Origin: an uncultured Odoribacter sp.
GTDB taxonomy: Bacteria > Bacteroidota > Bacteroidia > Bacteroidales > Marinifilaceae
Length of the DNA stretch: 64,000 bases
Assembly (NCBI GenBank): GCA_910578105.1
Contig: CAJTPD010000008.1
Coordinates: 62,001-126,000, forward strand
Direction of reading: 5' to 3'
Each line of letters starts with the position of its first letter. Position 1 is the stretch's first letter. This document shows positions 1 to 9,800 of the stretch, piece after piece. Below the pieces are notes generated by a model. That model worked only from the letters and a program-made list of their open reading frames with translations, made no database searches and had not been told where the DNA came from. The translations under genes and the position numbers were made by a program.

Positions 1-1217
1 GCTTGACCGTGTATAATCCGTATGGCATTGTGGTCCGGGAGTATGATTATGACAATTCGGTTGTGGAACCTTTGATTCAGGCTATTTGGTCGGATTCTTA
101 CAATGCAATCGCTAACTGTAATAATATTGTCGGCCGGATTACCGGGGAAGTGCCTTCGAAATTCCGTGGCGGAGAAGAGGAGCAGAATATGATTCACGGG
201 GAGGCATTGGCATTGCGGGCTTTGTTGCATTTTGACTTGCTCCGGCTTTTTGCTCCTGCTCCGGTGACCAATCCTGCCGGAAATTATATTCCTTACTTTG
301 AAAACTATCCTTCTATCTATGAACCGGACAAGAGTGTAACGGAAATTTTATCTCTTGTGGAACGCGATTTGCTTCGGGCTAAGGAACTGATAGCTCCTTT
401 TGATACCCTTTCCGGCAAACCGATGTTGCATCCCGAGAAACGGATAAAGAATGAGTATATTTCCAATTCTGTGACGGATTTGTTTTTCCTTTATCGGGGA
501 TTCCGGATGAACTATTATGCTGTGACTGCCCTTTTGGCACGGGTGTATAATTATGCGGGTAAGCATGAGAAGGCAGCCTGTTGTGCCAGGGAGGTGATTG
601 ATGCCCGTATTGAGGAATATCTTGCGGATTGCTTCCCTTTGACAGATGCCGGTAAAGTGAAAGGAAATGACCGAAAACGGTATGGAGAGGTGATTTTTGC
701 TTTGTCGAACACGCAGAATGTGGACAATTATCAGCCGTATTATACGACGGGGAATGATAAGTTGTTCTTAGCTGATTATCCGGGTTGTTTTGACGATAAT
801 TCGGATGTCCGGAAAACTCATCTGACAGAGCCTTTAGGAGCCGAGCGGGTGTGTAACAAGTATATTTTGCCGGCGAATGATGCATCGGTATACATGTCGA
901 CGGAGGACCTGATACCGATGATTCGGGTGAGCGAGATGTATTATATCTGCGCGGAATATCTGTATCGGAACGGAGAGACACAAGAGGCGATTGAGAAATT
1001 GGATGCAGTGCGTGTGGCCCGGGATTGTACGAAAGGCCGGCTGACTATTTCCGGTTCGGACGAATTTAAGGAAGAGTTGCTGAAGGAAGCCCGGCGTGAA
1101 TTTATGCAAGAGGGACAGTTGTATTTTTATTTCAAACGTCTGAACCAAAAACCGTTGGTTTCAATGCCGGACGAGGCATTTGTTTTCCCTTTGCCGGATA
1201 ATGAATTGATCAATTAA
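1..1217 (+). CDS. SusD/RagB family nutrient-binding outer-membrane lipoprotein (5' end outside window)
   Basis: This is the C-terminal 405 codons or so of a SusD/RagB protein; the reading frame is open to the window edge, so the real start and lipoprotein signal lie upstream. The sequence shows the family's TPR-like helices: a 'NxI' segment with 'HGEALALRALLHFDLLRLFA' near residues 63-82 of the visible part, and the usual C-terminal 'RREFMQEGQLYFYFKRL' before 'FPLPDNELIN'. SusD proteins sit on the cell surface as a lid over a SusC TonB-dependent channel. A DUF4843 and a PKD-like lipoprotein follow at 22 and 17 nt, so the three are one operon. Substrate unknown; no glycoside hydrolase is near. 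Confidence 0.93.
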   Translation, partial: LTVYNPYGIVVREYDYDNSVVEPLIQAIWSDSYNAIANCNNIVGRITGEVPSKFRGGEEEQNMIHGEALALRALLHFDLLRLFAPAPVTNPAGNYIPYFENYPSIYEPDKSVTEILSLVERDLLRAKELIAPFDTLSGKPMLHPEKRIKNEYISNSVTDLFFLYRGFRMNYYAVTALLARVYNYAGKHEKAACCAREVIDARIEEYLADCFPLTDAGKVKGNDRKRYGEVIFALSNTQNVDNYQPYYTTGNDKLFLADYPGCFDDNSDVRKTHLTEPLGAERVCNKYILPANDASVYMSTEDLIPMIRVSEMYYICAEYLYRNGETQEAIEKLDAVRVARDCTKGRLTISGSDEFKEELLKEARREFMQEGQLYFYFKRLNQKPLVSMPDEAFVFPLPDNELIN

Positions 1218-1239
1218 CCATGGAAAATATTTTAAAGTT

Positions 1240-1926
1240 ATGAGAAATTATATATTGTTCGGGGTGCTCTTTTTCCTGTTCGGGGCATGTTCGACCCATA
1301 CGACGGAATTTTATGAAGGGAACAGGTATCTGTATTTTGATAATGAGAAAGGGGCGGATACGGCTTTTGTATCTTTTTCCAATTATCCGGGGGCCTTATC
1401 ACATGAGGTGGCTTTCAGGGTGTTTCTGACCGGAGAACTGACGGAAACAGACTTAGAGTATCGTTTGGAAACGGTGGATTCGTTGACGACGGCTGCTGTG
1501 TCGGATTATAAATTGCCGGAACGTCTGATTTTCCGGAAAGGGATGACAGTGGATACGCTGGTTGTCACGGTGAAAAACGAGAATCCGGTGTTGGCGGAGC
1601 GTTCGTTATCGCTTGTTTTCCGAGTTGTGGCCAATGAGAATTTTATGCCCGGACTTGCAGGCCGTCAGGAGGTGAAAATTACTTTTAATAATACGAAGAG
1701 CAAGCCGGAATGGTGGAAGGGAGATTTACAGACACTTATTCTAGGGACATATTCGCCCAAAAAGATGGAGCATTTTATTATAGCTACCGGGGTAAACAGT
1801 TTAGAAGGTGTGGAACTTTCTGTTGCCAGGGCCTATGCCTTGCAATTCAAGCGTTATTGTGTGAGTAACGGCCTGACGGAAGAAGATGGTGTGACGCCGA
1901 TGGTGGATGGAATACCTTGTTATTAA
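1240..1926 (+). CDS. DUF4843 domain lipoprotein
   Basis: A 228-residue lipoprotein. The N terminus has a hydrophobic signal ending in the lipobox 'FGAC' (Cys about residue 17), followed by 'YLYFDNEKGADTAFVSFSNYPG', which fits the DUF4843 family of Calx-beta-like surface lipoproteins found next to SusCD pairs. It lies 22 nt after the SusD gene and 17 nt before a PKD-like lipoprotein. In a related Bacteroides SusCD system with peptide ligand, two extra lipoproteins sit beside the transporter on the cell surface; a similar accessory role is an inference here. A longer paralogue is encoded at 11655-12443. Confidence 0.85.
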   Translation: MRNYILFGVLFFLFGACSTHTTEFYEGNRYLYFDNEKGADTAFVSFSNYPGALSHEVAFRVFLTGELTETDLEYRLETVDSLTTAAVSDYKLPERLIFRKGMTVDTLVVTVKNENPVLAERSLSLVFRVVANENFMPGLAGRQEVKITFNNTKSKPEWWKGDLQTLILGTYSPKKMEHFIIATGVNSLEGVELSVARAYALQFKRYCVSNGLTEEDGVTPMVDGIPCY

Positions 1927-1943
1927 TTTAGAATAAATGAGTT

Positions 1944-3509
1944 ATGAAAATCAGATATATATTCTTGTATTTCCTGCTGACTTTGCTGTCGGTGGGGTGT
2001 TATGACGATAAAGGAAATAATGATTATCGGCTTTTGAATACGATTGAAGTAGAACCTTTCGGAGAGGATTCTTATCCCTCGGCTGCTTTCGGAGATACCA
2101 TCCGCTATCATTCTGTGCTGCGTTTTGCTTCCGGCACAGGAGAGGGAATGCGGCTGACTTATGAATGGACGTTTGCTGGTAAACGGATTGGAGAACAACC
2201 GGATTTGTTTTGGATAGTCGATACGGTGGCAGCCGATAATGTTATCTTGAGGGTTACCGATGAGGAGACCGGATTGGTGTATAGCAAGCATAAGCCTTTG
2301 CGTATCGAGTCGCCTTATAAAAGCCGTGGTTGGGTGATATTGACCGAGAAGAATGGAAAATCTTCCCTGAATTTTATCCGGGAGATGATTGTGAATTATG
2401 TTATGGATGAATTGGGGGTAAGTCTTGTACTGGAGAATCAGGTATTTCCGGATATTTATAAAGAGATAAACGGCGAGGATTTAGGGACAGGGCCTGTTGA
2501 GGTTTCAGAACATCTTTCCACGGTTGCACCGGGAGCCATATTGGTTTTGCAGGAAGGAAATCCGGGAGGGGTGGATATAGACGGGAATACGTTTAAACGG
2601 GATATTTATTTACAGGAAACATTTGTGAATCAGCAATTCCCGCAAGATTTTCATCCGGTGAAAGCTACGTGGATGCACTGGTTGGATGTGATTGAAAATC
2701 AGGATGGCCGGTTGTTTACCCGCTTGAAATATACCGATAATCTGTTTAATTCCGGGTATTTCATTACTGAGCCCGTAATGGCCGGAGAAGATGAAGTGCG
2801 GGGACATTTGCTGGATTGCGACTGGAAAGCCGGATATACATTGGTGCATGACCGGGGGACCAAAGAGAAACCACAGAATCGGCTGGCTGCTTTGTTTGAT
2901 TGCAAAAGTTTCTGGGGTACCAGCTACGTTGGTCGTGCAGATATTTTACCGGAACCTGATGGCGGTTGGCCCGCAAACTTCGTTCCTTTGACCGATATGG
3001 GGGAACATGAGCTGATTTATTTCAGAGGTCGTGCGGATTGGTCTACAGGATATTTTTTTATGATTGTGAAGACACCGGACGGACGTTATCTGCAACAAAC
3101 TTTCGAACTAGACCGTGCAGATGAGAAATTGTCTTATGCTCCTGGAAGTCTGGCGGTGACGGAAATGCCGGCAGGATTTGATTATGAAAACAGCTTGTTG
3201 TATATGTTGGTTTCTGATACTTATTTGGTATTGGCTCAGGGGGCTGATTTGTATTATTATAACTATCAGTCGCCGGAGGATGGGATTAAACCTTACTGGC
3301 ATTTCGGTTCTCCTGTGAAAGGTATAGTAGCGGCCGTGGGCGGGCAACCTCAAATAGGATGTGCTTTGGAAAACGGGCAGTTTGTTATCCTGAATGCAAG
3401 AGCCATGAAAAACCGCCCGGAAAATATGCGTTTGTATTGGCAAACGGCACCGGATGTGAATTTAGGTGAGGTGGTCAGTTTGATTTATAAAACTTCTTCT
3501 CAGTTTTAG
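1944..3509 (+). CDS. PKD-like family lipoprotein
   Basis: A 521-residue lipoprotein. After a signal peptide the lipobox is 'LSVGC', and the mature protein opens with 'CYDDKGNNDY', the signature that also opens the paralogue at 12474-14021. The following part (residues 30-125, with 'RYHSVLRF', 'YEWTF', 'ILRVTDEETGL') has the look of the PKD/Ig-like fold, and the remainder resembles a beta-propeller-like region. It is the last gene of the first SusD operon and is followed by a strong terminator. Role unknown; probably a surface accessory to the SusCD transporter. Confidence 0.85.
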   Translation: MKIRYIFLYFLLTLLSVGCYDDKGNNDYRLLNTIEVEPFGEDSYPSAAFGDTIRYHSVLRFASGTGEGMRLTYEWTFAGKRIGEQPDLFWIVDTVAADNVILRVTDEETGLVYSKHKPLRIESPYKSRGWVILTEKNGKSSLNFIREMIVNYVMDELGVSLVLENQVFPDIYKEINGEDLGTGPVEVSEHLSTVAPGAILVLQEGNPGGVDIDGNTFKRDIYLQETFVNQQFPQDFHPVKATWMHWLDVIENQDGRLFTRLKYTDNLFNSGYFITEPVMAGEDEVRGHLLDCDWKAGYTLVHDRGTKEKPQNRLAALFDCKSFWGTSYVGRADILPEPDGGWPANFVPLTDMGEHELIYFRGRADWSTGYFFMIVKTPDGRYLQQTFELDRADEKLSYAPGSLAVTEMPAGFDYENSLLYMLVSDTYLVLAQGADLYYYNYQSPEDGIKPYWHFGSPVKGIVAAVGGQPQIGCALENGQFVILNARAMKNRPENMRLYWQTAPDVNLGEVVSLIYKTSSQF

Positions 3510-3563
3510 AAAAGAGCGTTAATTTTCAGAAAGTCAATGTTTGATTTTTAGGATATTCTTTTG

Positions 3564-3589
3564 AGTGGGGAATTATTCCCCACTTTTTT
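3564..3589 (+). terminator. Rho-independent terminator of first SusD operon
   Basis: A perfect 9-bp stem (AGTGGGGAA / TTCCCCACT) with a 3-nt loop is followed by six T residues. It lies 55 nt after the stop of the PKD-like lipoprotein and closes the operon. Confidence 0.9.
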
Positions 3590-3677
3590 CGTTTTTTTCC
3601 TCACTTTTCTACAGAATTTTCGTATGAAATTTTATAAATGTCTGATTATTAAATATATTTTAATTGAGGCATGACTA

Positions 3678-3709
3678 TTGTTTTTGTATTTAATCAGAAT
3701 TTAACTTTA
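3678..3709 (+). promoter_or_regulatory. Bacteroides-type promoter for the coiled-coil lipoprotein
   Basis: TTG at 3678-3680, a 21-nt spacer, then TAACTTTA at 3702-3709, one base off the -7 consensus TAnnTTTG. It ends 14 nt before the ATG at 3724, so the predicted transcript would have a very short leader. Confidence 0.5.
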
Positions 3710-3723
3710 TAAAAATTGAAATT

Positions 3724-4599
3724 ATGAGAAAGTTTATTGTTTTAGGAATAGGTGCTTCTATGTTTTTTCTGGGAAGTTGTGTTGAAAGTTCGCAGAAATA
3801 TAAGGATTTGTCGGCACGGGCCGATTCGTTGAGTAATGTGGCGGCCTTACAGAATCAGGAACTGGAGGGTATGTTTGCAGATATTAATGACATTACGGCA
3901 GGAATGCAGTCTTTGCGTGATGCAGAACATTTTCTGACGCTTGAAGCTGAAAAAGAGGGAAAAACTGCTACAAAATCGAAACAACAATTGGCTCAACTGA
4001 AAAATGATGTTCAGGCTATCACTGAAGCCATTGCGGGATATAAATTGCAGATTGCCCGATTGGAAGGAAAGAATAAAAGTCAGTCGGCCGAGTTTAAACG
4101 CCTGATTGCCGGATTGAATGCCCAATTGGATGAACGGGCGGAGAAAATAGCGGAGATTACCGGACAATTGGCGGCTACCAATAAGGAATTGGCTGCGAAA
4201 GTGATGGAAGTAAAACAATTGACTCAGAATGTGGATTCTCTGAATAAGGAGTCGAAAGGACAAAAGTTGACGATTGCCGAACAGGACCAGACTATTCATA
4301 TGGCCAATTATTTGATTGGCAGCCGGAAAGCTTTAAAAGACGCAGAGGTCATTTCACGCCAGGGAATTTTCTGTCCGCCGATTGTTTCTTCGCAAGCTCA
4401 AAAAGCCGATTTTATAAATATTGATGTCCGGGAGACTAAGTCTATTCCTTTGAATAGCAAAAAGGCTAAATTATTATCGGTTCATCCGGCAGATTCTTAT
4501 ATATTGGAAGCTGACGGTGATGGTAATCTGGTTTTGAAGATTAATGACGTGAATGCTTTTTGGAAACAGACAAGGTATTTGGTGGTTATGGTCGGATAG
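3724..4599 (+). CDS. Coiled-coil lipoprotein, possibly of the Cbp1-type adhesin group
   Basis: A 291-residue protein with a signal peptide and lipobox 'FLGSC' (Cys at about residue 19). Residues 25-195 are heptad-rich, with many Leu, Ala, Lys, Glu and Gln and no Pro, so a long parallel coiled coil is likely. The last 90 residues form a compact domain ending 'WKQTRYLVVMVG'. The architecture resembles the Bacteroides collagen-binding adhesin group called Cbp1, but I cannot confirm this without a search. It has its own promoter and stands alone between the two uptake modules. A cell-envelope structural or adhesive role is an inference. Confidence 0.6.
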   Translation: MRKFIVLGIGASMFFLGSCVESSQKYKDLSARADSLSNVAALQNQELEGMFADINDITAGMQSLRDAEHFLTLEAEKEGKTATKSKQQLAQLKNDVQAITEAIAGYKLQIARLEGKNKSQSAEFKRLIAGLNAQLDERAEKIAEITGQLAATNKELAAKVMEVKQLTQNVDSLNKESKGQKLTIAEQDQTIHMANYLIGSRKALKDAEVISRQGIFCPPIVSSQAQKADFINIDVRETKSIPLNSKKAKLLSVHPADSYILEADGDGNLVLKINDVNAFWKQTRYLVVMVG

Positions 4600-4646
4600 C
4601 TTTTGCTGGATAAGCATTTCTTTTAGAAATAGCTGAGCACTTCGCG

Positions 4647-4747
4647 GATTAGCGGAACAAAGTTTCTGATAAACAAAGTTTTTCACAATTTTGGTCCGCT
4701 AATCAGAAGGCTTTCAATTTTTTTATCAGACTTGGAGGGCCTTTTTT
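4647..4747 (+). terminator. Inverted repeat and terminator-like region after the coiled-coil lipoprotein
   Basis: GATTAGCGGA at 4647-4656 and its exact complement TCCGCTAATC at 4695-4704 enclose 38 nt. A second weak pairing, AAGGC around 4708 with GCCTT around 4739-4743, runs into six T residues. Together this probably ends transcription of the lipoprotein gene, although the spacing is unusual for a simple terminator. Confidence 0.45.
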
Positions 4748-4853
4748 AGTATTTTTCTTTTGCCGTTTTGTTTGCTTTATGCATTTGATTTAGTGTAGAG
4801 GTATATATAAATACCTTTTTTATTTTTTGAGATAGCTCTTTGTTGTATCTACG

Positions 4854-4883
4854 TTGACAATCGAAGAAAAAGTATTATTTTTG
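4854..4883 (+). promoter_or_regulatory. Promoter for the ECF sigma factor gene
   Basis: TTG at 4854-4856, a 19-nt spacer and TATTTTTG at 4876-4883 match the Bacteroides primary-sigma consensus. Transcription would begin near 4890, about 50 nt before the GTG start. Confidence 0.6.
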
Positions 4884-4938
4884 TAAAATTAGGAATCTGT
4901 GAGAGAGTAATCATTTCAATGTTAAGGGAGTAATATTC

Positions 4939-5523
4939 GTGCCTGAGGATTTGTCGCTTTTCAAAAATATGCAGCAAGGAGATGTTTCTGCCCTTGAATA
5001 CTTTTTTCGGGAGTATGCGGATTTTTTGTATTATAGGGCATTGGGGTATGTGCATCACTCACAGGTGGCTGAAGATGTTGTGCAGGAGGTTTTTATCCGG
5101 TTTTGGGACAACCGGGCGAAATTAGATATTTCTACTTCTGTAGCTGCTTACCTTACCCGTTCAGTGGTGAATAGTTGTAAAAACTATCTGGAACACAGGA
5201 GTGTACGGAATCGGTATGAGCAGAAATTTCAGTCTGAAAACTCTGAAGCGGAGGAAGTGCAAGGGTTTGACCAGGAAGAACTGGAATGTTTGCGGAAGAG
5301 GCTTCGGATATTTGTAGATAATTTGCCTGATAAATGCCGTGAGATTTTTATACTGGCTTGTGTGGAAGGATTAAAGTACCGTGAGGTGGCTGAACAACTC
5401 CATGTTTCGGTCAATACTGTAAAAACTCAGGTTAGAAGTGCGTATGCCAAATTGCGTTCCGATTTTAATGTGAAAGAGCAGGAATTGATTGTGTTTTTTC
5501 TGTTGTTTCAACAACTGTTATAG
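4939..5523 (+). CDS. RNA polymerase ECF sigma factor (FecI-like)
   Basis: A 194-residue ECF sigma factor. Region 2 is seen in 'DVVQEVFIRFW' (about residues 51-61) and region 4 in 'YREVAEQLHVSVNTVKTQVRSAY' near residues 142-164, a helix-turn-helix. The GTG at 4939 is chosen because GGAG lies 11 nt upstream; the next in-frame ATG at 4969 would cut into region 2. A FecR anti-sigma factor, SusC with an STN domain and SusD follow, so this factor probably activates the uptake operon at 6860-15471 when SusC binds its substrate. Confidence 0.93.
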   Translation: MPEDLSLFKNMQQGDVSALEYFFREYADFLYYRALGYVHHSQVAEDVVQEVFIRFWDNRAKLDISTSVAAYLTRSVVNSCKNYLEHRSVRNRYEQKFQSENSEAEEVQGFDQEELECLRKRLRIFVDNLPDKCREIFILACVEGLKYREVAEQLHVSVNTVKTQVRSAYAKLRSDFNVKEQELIVFFLLFQQLL

Positions 5524-5635
5524 GGTTGCCGTTTTTTTTTCAATTTTCTTTTCATTTTTTTCTTATTCTTTTCACTCTGTTTTTGTTTTCACTTGTCATA
5601 TATATACATGATGGATAAATAACGATGAACGGGTA

Positions 5636-6757
5636 ATGATGAAAGATAAAGATTTACATAAACGATTGGTTGAATTTCTGAGGGATAGCAGATGTTCCGG
5701 GAATGAGGTGATGGAGGACAAGGAACTAATGGCGGTTTTGCGGCAGTTAGACAGTTTGGGGAAACAGTCTTGCCGGCCCGATAAGGAGCGGATGTGGACG
5801 GAAATATACAGGCATGTGCAGTTCTCCCGGAGGCGGAATTTTATCCGGCGGTGGAGGTGGGTGGCTGCTGTTTTATTACCTGCCCTTGCGGGTACGGTTT
5901 TGCTTTTTTATTTTCAGAACTTCCGGCCGGAACAGTCGGCAGCACCGGTGGCAGTTGCCCGGGATCAGGTACAATTGTTTCTGAATGACGGTCGGGTGGT
6001 GCAGGTACAACGTATGGGCAACGATTCCGTGTTGCTTGAAAATGGTGCGGGGATTTTGGTGGATACGGGTCGTTATTTGATTTATCAGCCTCAAGATGTA
6101 ACCCCTTCCGGGTTGATATACAACACACTGACGGTGCCCCGTTGTTGTGAATACCGAATGGTATTGGCCGACGGTACGCAGGTGTGGTTGAATTCAGATT
6201 CGGAATTGCGTTTCCCGGTTAATTTTACAGGCAATGAAAGGCGGGTATTTTTAAAGGGCGAGGCTTTTTTTCAGGTGGCTAAAGATGAAATGAAACCTTT
6301 CCGGGTAGAGACCGGTGCTTTAGAGATTGAAGCCTTAGGAACTCAATTTGATGTCAGTGCTTATCAGGATGACGGGAAATGGATGACCACTTTGGTGGAA
6401 GGACGGGTAAGGGTTTCCGATAAAGATGCCAGACAGACTTGTATATTGGAGCCGGGCAAACAGGCTCTGTTACACAATAATATGTTGACTGTTTCCGATG
6501 TAAATGTGGAGGAAATCACCGGATGGAAAGAGGGTCGTTTTGTATTCCGCAATATGACGATGGAAAATATAGCCCGGCAATTGGAAAGGTGGTATGATGT
6601 GGAGATCGGTTTTCCGGATGTGATGGTGCGTTATTATCGTTTTACGGGAGTGATGAAACGCTATAACCGATTGAGTCAATTGATTGAAATGATAGAAGAG
6701 ACGACAGATGTGAAATTTCAGGTCAACGGCCGGGATGTGAAAATTTACCGGCGTTAA
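5636..6757 (+). CDS. FecR family anti-sigma factor
   Basis: A 373-residue inner-membrane regulator. A cytoplasmic N-terminal part of about 75 residues holds the sigma factor. A Trp/Arg-flanked membrane helix follows near residues 80-97 ('WRWVAAVLLPALAGTVLLFYF' region). The periplasmic FecR domain contains 'LADGTQVWLNSDSELRFP' and 'GEAFFQVAKDEMKPFRVET', both classic. The C terminus, 'FTGVMKRYNRLSQLIEMIEETTDVKF', is the DUF4974-type domain common in Bacteroidota. It relays the signal from the STN domain of SusC to the sigma factor encoded upstream. Two overlapping ATGs exist at 5636 and 5639. Confidence 0.93.
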   Translation: MMKDKDLHKRLVEFLRDSRCSGNEVMEDKELMAVLRQLDSLGKQSCRPDKERMWTEIYRHVQFSRRRNFIRRWRWVAAVLLPALAGTVLLFYFQNFRPEQSAAPVAVARDQVQLFLNDGRVVQVQRMGNDSVLLENGAGILVDTGRYLIYQPQDVTPSGLIYNTLTVPRCCEYRMVLADGTQVWLNSDSELRFPVNFTGNERRVFLKGEAFFQVAKDEMKPFRVETGALEIEALGTQFDVSAYQDDGKWMTTLVEGRVRVSDKDARQTCILEPGKQALLHNNMLTVSDVNVEEITGWKEGRFVFRNMTMENIARQLERWYDVEIGFPDVMVRYYRFTGVMKRYNRLSQLIEMIEETTDVKFQVNGRDVKIYRR

Positions 6758-6762
6758 GAAAA

Positions 6763-6788
6763 ACGGCAACTGTTGCAGCAGTTGCCGT
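6763..6788 (+). other. Perfect hairpin between fecR-like gene and susC-like gene
   Basis: ACGGCAACTG and CAGTTGCCGT form a 10-bp perfect stem with a 6-nt loop six bases after the anti-sigma stop codon. No T-run follows directly, although seven Ts occur 10 nt further on. It may weaken transcription between regulator and transporter genes, or stabilise the upstream mRNA. Confidence 0.6.
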
Positions 6789-6859
6789 CAATAGAGTTTT
6801 TTTGCCGGGCACAAGTTGCAGCAAGGGTCCGGCTTTGTCAAACCTATAACTACAAAATT

Positions 6860-9800
6860 ATGATTTTTTTAATTAAAACCTTGCGGCTTATGAAATTAAC
6901 CGTGCTTTTAATTTTATTGGGGCTGTTGCGGGTGAGTGCAACAATCAACGCACAAGTCTATCGTATCAACTTGGAACTGGACGATGTGGCGTGTGAGAAA
7001 GCTATTGAGTCTGTAAAAGGGCAGACGAATCTTGATTTCTTTTTCAGTAATCAGGAGTTGAATGTAAACCGGAAAGTATCCGTATCGTGCCGGAATGCCA
7101 GTTTGGAAGAGGCTTTGAGACAGATATTGGGGGAGGGGTATAGTTTTCGTATAATCGACAACACAGTAGTCATCCGGCCGGTTAAAAATCAGTTGCCTCA
7201 ACCGAAACAAGTTACAGTGAAAGGTGTGGTAAAAGATGTGAAAGGCAATTCGTTGCCGGGAGTGACGGTTTTGCTGAAAGGCACTGCCTTAGGAGTTTCG
7301 ACGGATAGTGACGGAAAGTTTACCGTTTCATTTCCGGAAATGAAGGATGCCATACTTCTTTTCTCTTTTGTCGGGATGAAGACCACAGAGGTGAAATATA
7401 CCGGTCAGACGGATATTAAAGTGGTTTTGGAAGAGGATGCTGCCGAAATGGAAGAGGTGGTGGTGACCGGTATCTTTGAACGGAAAGCGGAAAGTTTTAC
7501 CGGGTCTGTAGCCACCTATAAAGGGGAGGAGTTGAAAAAAATAGGGACTCAGAATGTGCTTCAGAGCCTGAAGACCCTGGACCCCTCTTTTCGTATCACT
7601 CCGAACAACCAGTTCGGTTCCGACCCGAATAAACTGCCGGACATTAATATCCGGGGAAAGAGCAGTATCTCGAACATAGAATCGGAATGGGGAGATGACC
7701 CGAACCGTCCTTTGTTTATTTTGGATGGTTTCGAAGTTGATTTGCAGACTATTGTCGATTTGAGTATGGACCGGATTGCTTCTGTCAATGTTTTGAAGGA
7801 TGCGGCCTCAACTGCCATGTATGGTTCCCGTGCCGCCAACGGAGTGTTGGTAGTTGAAACGGTTAAGCCGAAACCGGGAAAATTGCAATTTACTTATAAC
7901 GGCACATTGACGGTGGATGCACCGGATTTGAGCGATTACAACATGATGAATGCCGTTGAGAAACTGGCTTTTGAAAAGGCAGCCGGTTTTTATGACCGTC
8001 AAAAAATTTATGAAGATTGGAGAAATTATCAGGATTTGTACAACAAACGTTTGGCACTTGTCCAAAGCGGAGTGGATTCCTATTGGTTGAGCGAAGGTTT
8101 GCGTACCGGTTTTACTCACAAACATAACATCAGGGCTATGGGGGGTAATGAAGCGATGTATTACTCTTTCGGCTTGAATTACAGTGGAAATGAAGGCGTG
8201 ATGAAGCAATCGGGAAGGGATGTGTTGGGAGCCAATATCAATTTGCAATATCGGATTGAAAAATTGCAGATTTCAAACGATTTTACTTTTGACTATACCG
8301 AGTCTGAAAATGCGCCTGTTGCATTTTCGGAATATGCCCGGGTAAACCCTTATTACCGGAAAGAGATTAATCCGGACCATCCGGAATATTTGGAGATTTA
8401 TAGTGCTGCAGGTTATACCTACAGACGTTCTAATCCGCTTTACAATGCCAGTTTGAATTACAAGAATGGAACGAAATCAACCGGTTTCCGTAATAATTTT
8501 CGTATAGAATACCGGCCTGTTGTGGGATTGCGGTTGAGTGGAAAAATCAGTATCGGTAAAACAGACGGGAAAACCGAGGTGTTCAAATCGCCTTATCATA
8601 CCGATTTTTTGGAGAAAGTCCAAACGGAACGCGGCTCTTATACCAAATCGACTACAGGCAGCACGAGTTATAACGGTGATTTTTCGGTTTCTTACGGAAA
8701 AGTTTTCAGGGAAACACATAATCTGACTGTGATTGGACGTTGGGAGTTTAAATCACAGAAAAGATTGGGGGACAGTTTTATAGCTATCGGTTTTCCGACC
8801 GATAGAATAGATAATCCGGCATTTGCCATCAGCTATCCTGAGGATGGAAAACCCAGTTACAGCGAATCTCTCGGACGTTCGATGAACATGATGATGACTG
8901 CTAATTATAGTTATAAGGAACGTTATTTGATTGATGCGACCATTCGTCGTGACGGTTCGTCCAATTTTGGGGCAAACAAACTTTGGACCAATACGTGGTC
9001 GGTTGGTTTGGCCTGGAACATCCATAAGGAAAACTTTGCCGGGGATTGGGCGGATGTCCTGAAAATCCGGACAGCCATTGGAAATCCGGGGAATAATGGT
9101 CAAGCTTACGATACTTATTTATCATACGCTTATAATACAACCTATCAGAATGTTTTCGGGTTGGGGGCACAATTGAATTCTTTCGGTAACCGGGATTTGG
9201 ATTGGCAGAAAACCAGGGATATTACGGTAGGTGCCGATGTGGTGTTATTTAACCGTAGATTAAGCGTTACTTTGGATTATTATACGAAAATTACCGACCC
9301 GTTGATTATTCAAATCGGAGTGGCTCCATCTACCGGAAAGAATGATTTTATCACTAACCTGGGGCGGAATACCATCAAAGGGTTGACGATTGACCTTGGG
9401 GTAAGAGTGATTGATAATCGTGAAAAGGATTTGACCTGGAGTCTTTCGTTGAATGGCTACCATGAAACTTCCAGGTATAGCAGAATAGGAAACAAATTGG
9501 ATAAATTTAATGAAACTCTGGTCAGTTCGTCTGTTTATCGTTATCGGGACGGAGGAAGCAGCACCTCTATCTGGACGGTGCCTTCGGCAGGTATCGACCC
9601 GATGTCCGGTAAAGAGATATATATCAGAAAAGACGGCAGTTATACGTTTACCTTTAATCAGAACGACGAAGTGATATGCGGAAATACCGCAGCCGATTTA
9701 GAGGGAGTTATCGGTACGAATCTTTATTGGAAAGGGTTGAGTGTCAACGCTTACCTGAGATACGGCTTTGGAGGGGATTTGTTCAACAGTATATTATTCG

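Noticed and set aside
379..981. 200-codon minus-strand open frame opposite the SusD gene
   Set aside because: It lies wholly antisense to a clear SusD protein, and its composition (high Ser, His, Pro) is that of an antisense frame.
6773..6859. TTG start giving a longer SusC
   Set aside because: The TTG lies in the loop of a perfect hairpin and the added residues are not a signal peptide; ATG 6860 gives a normal one.
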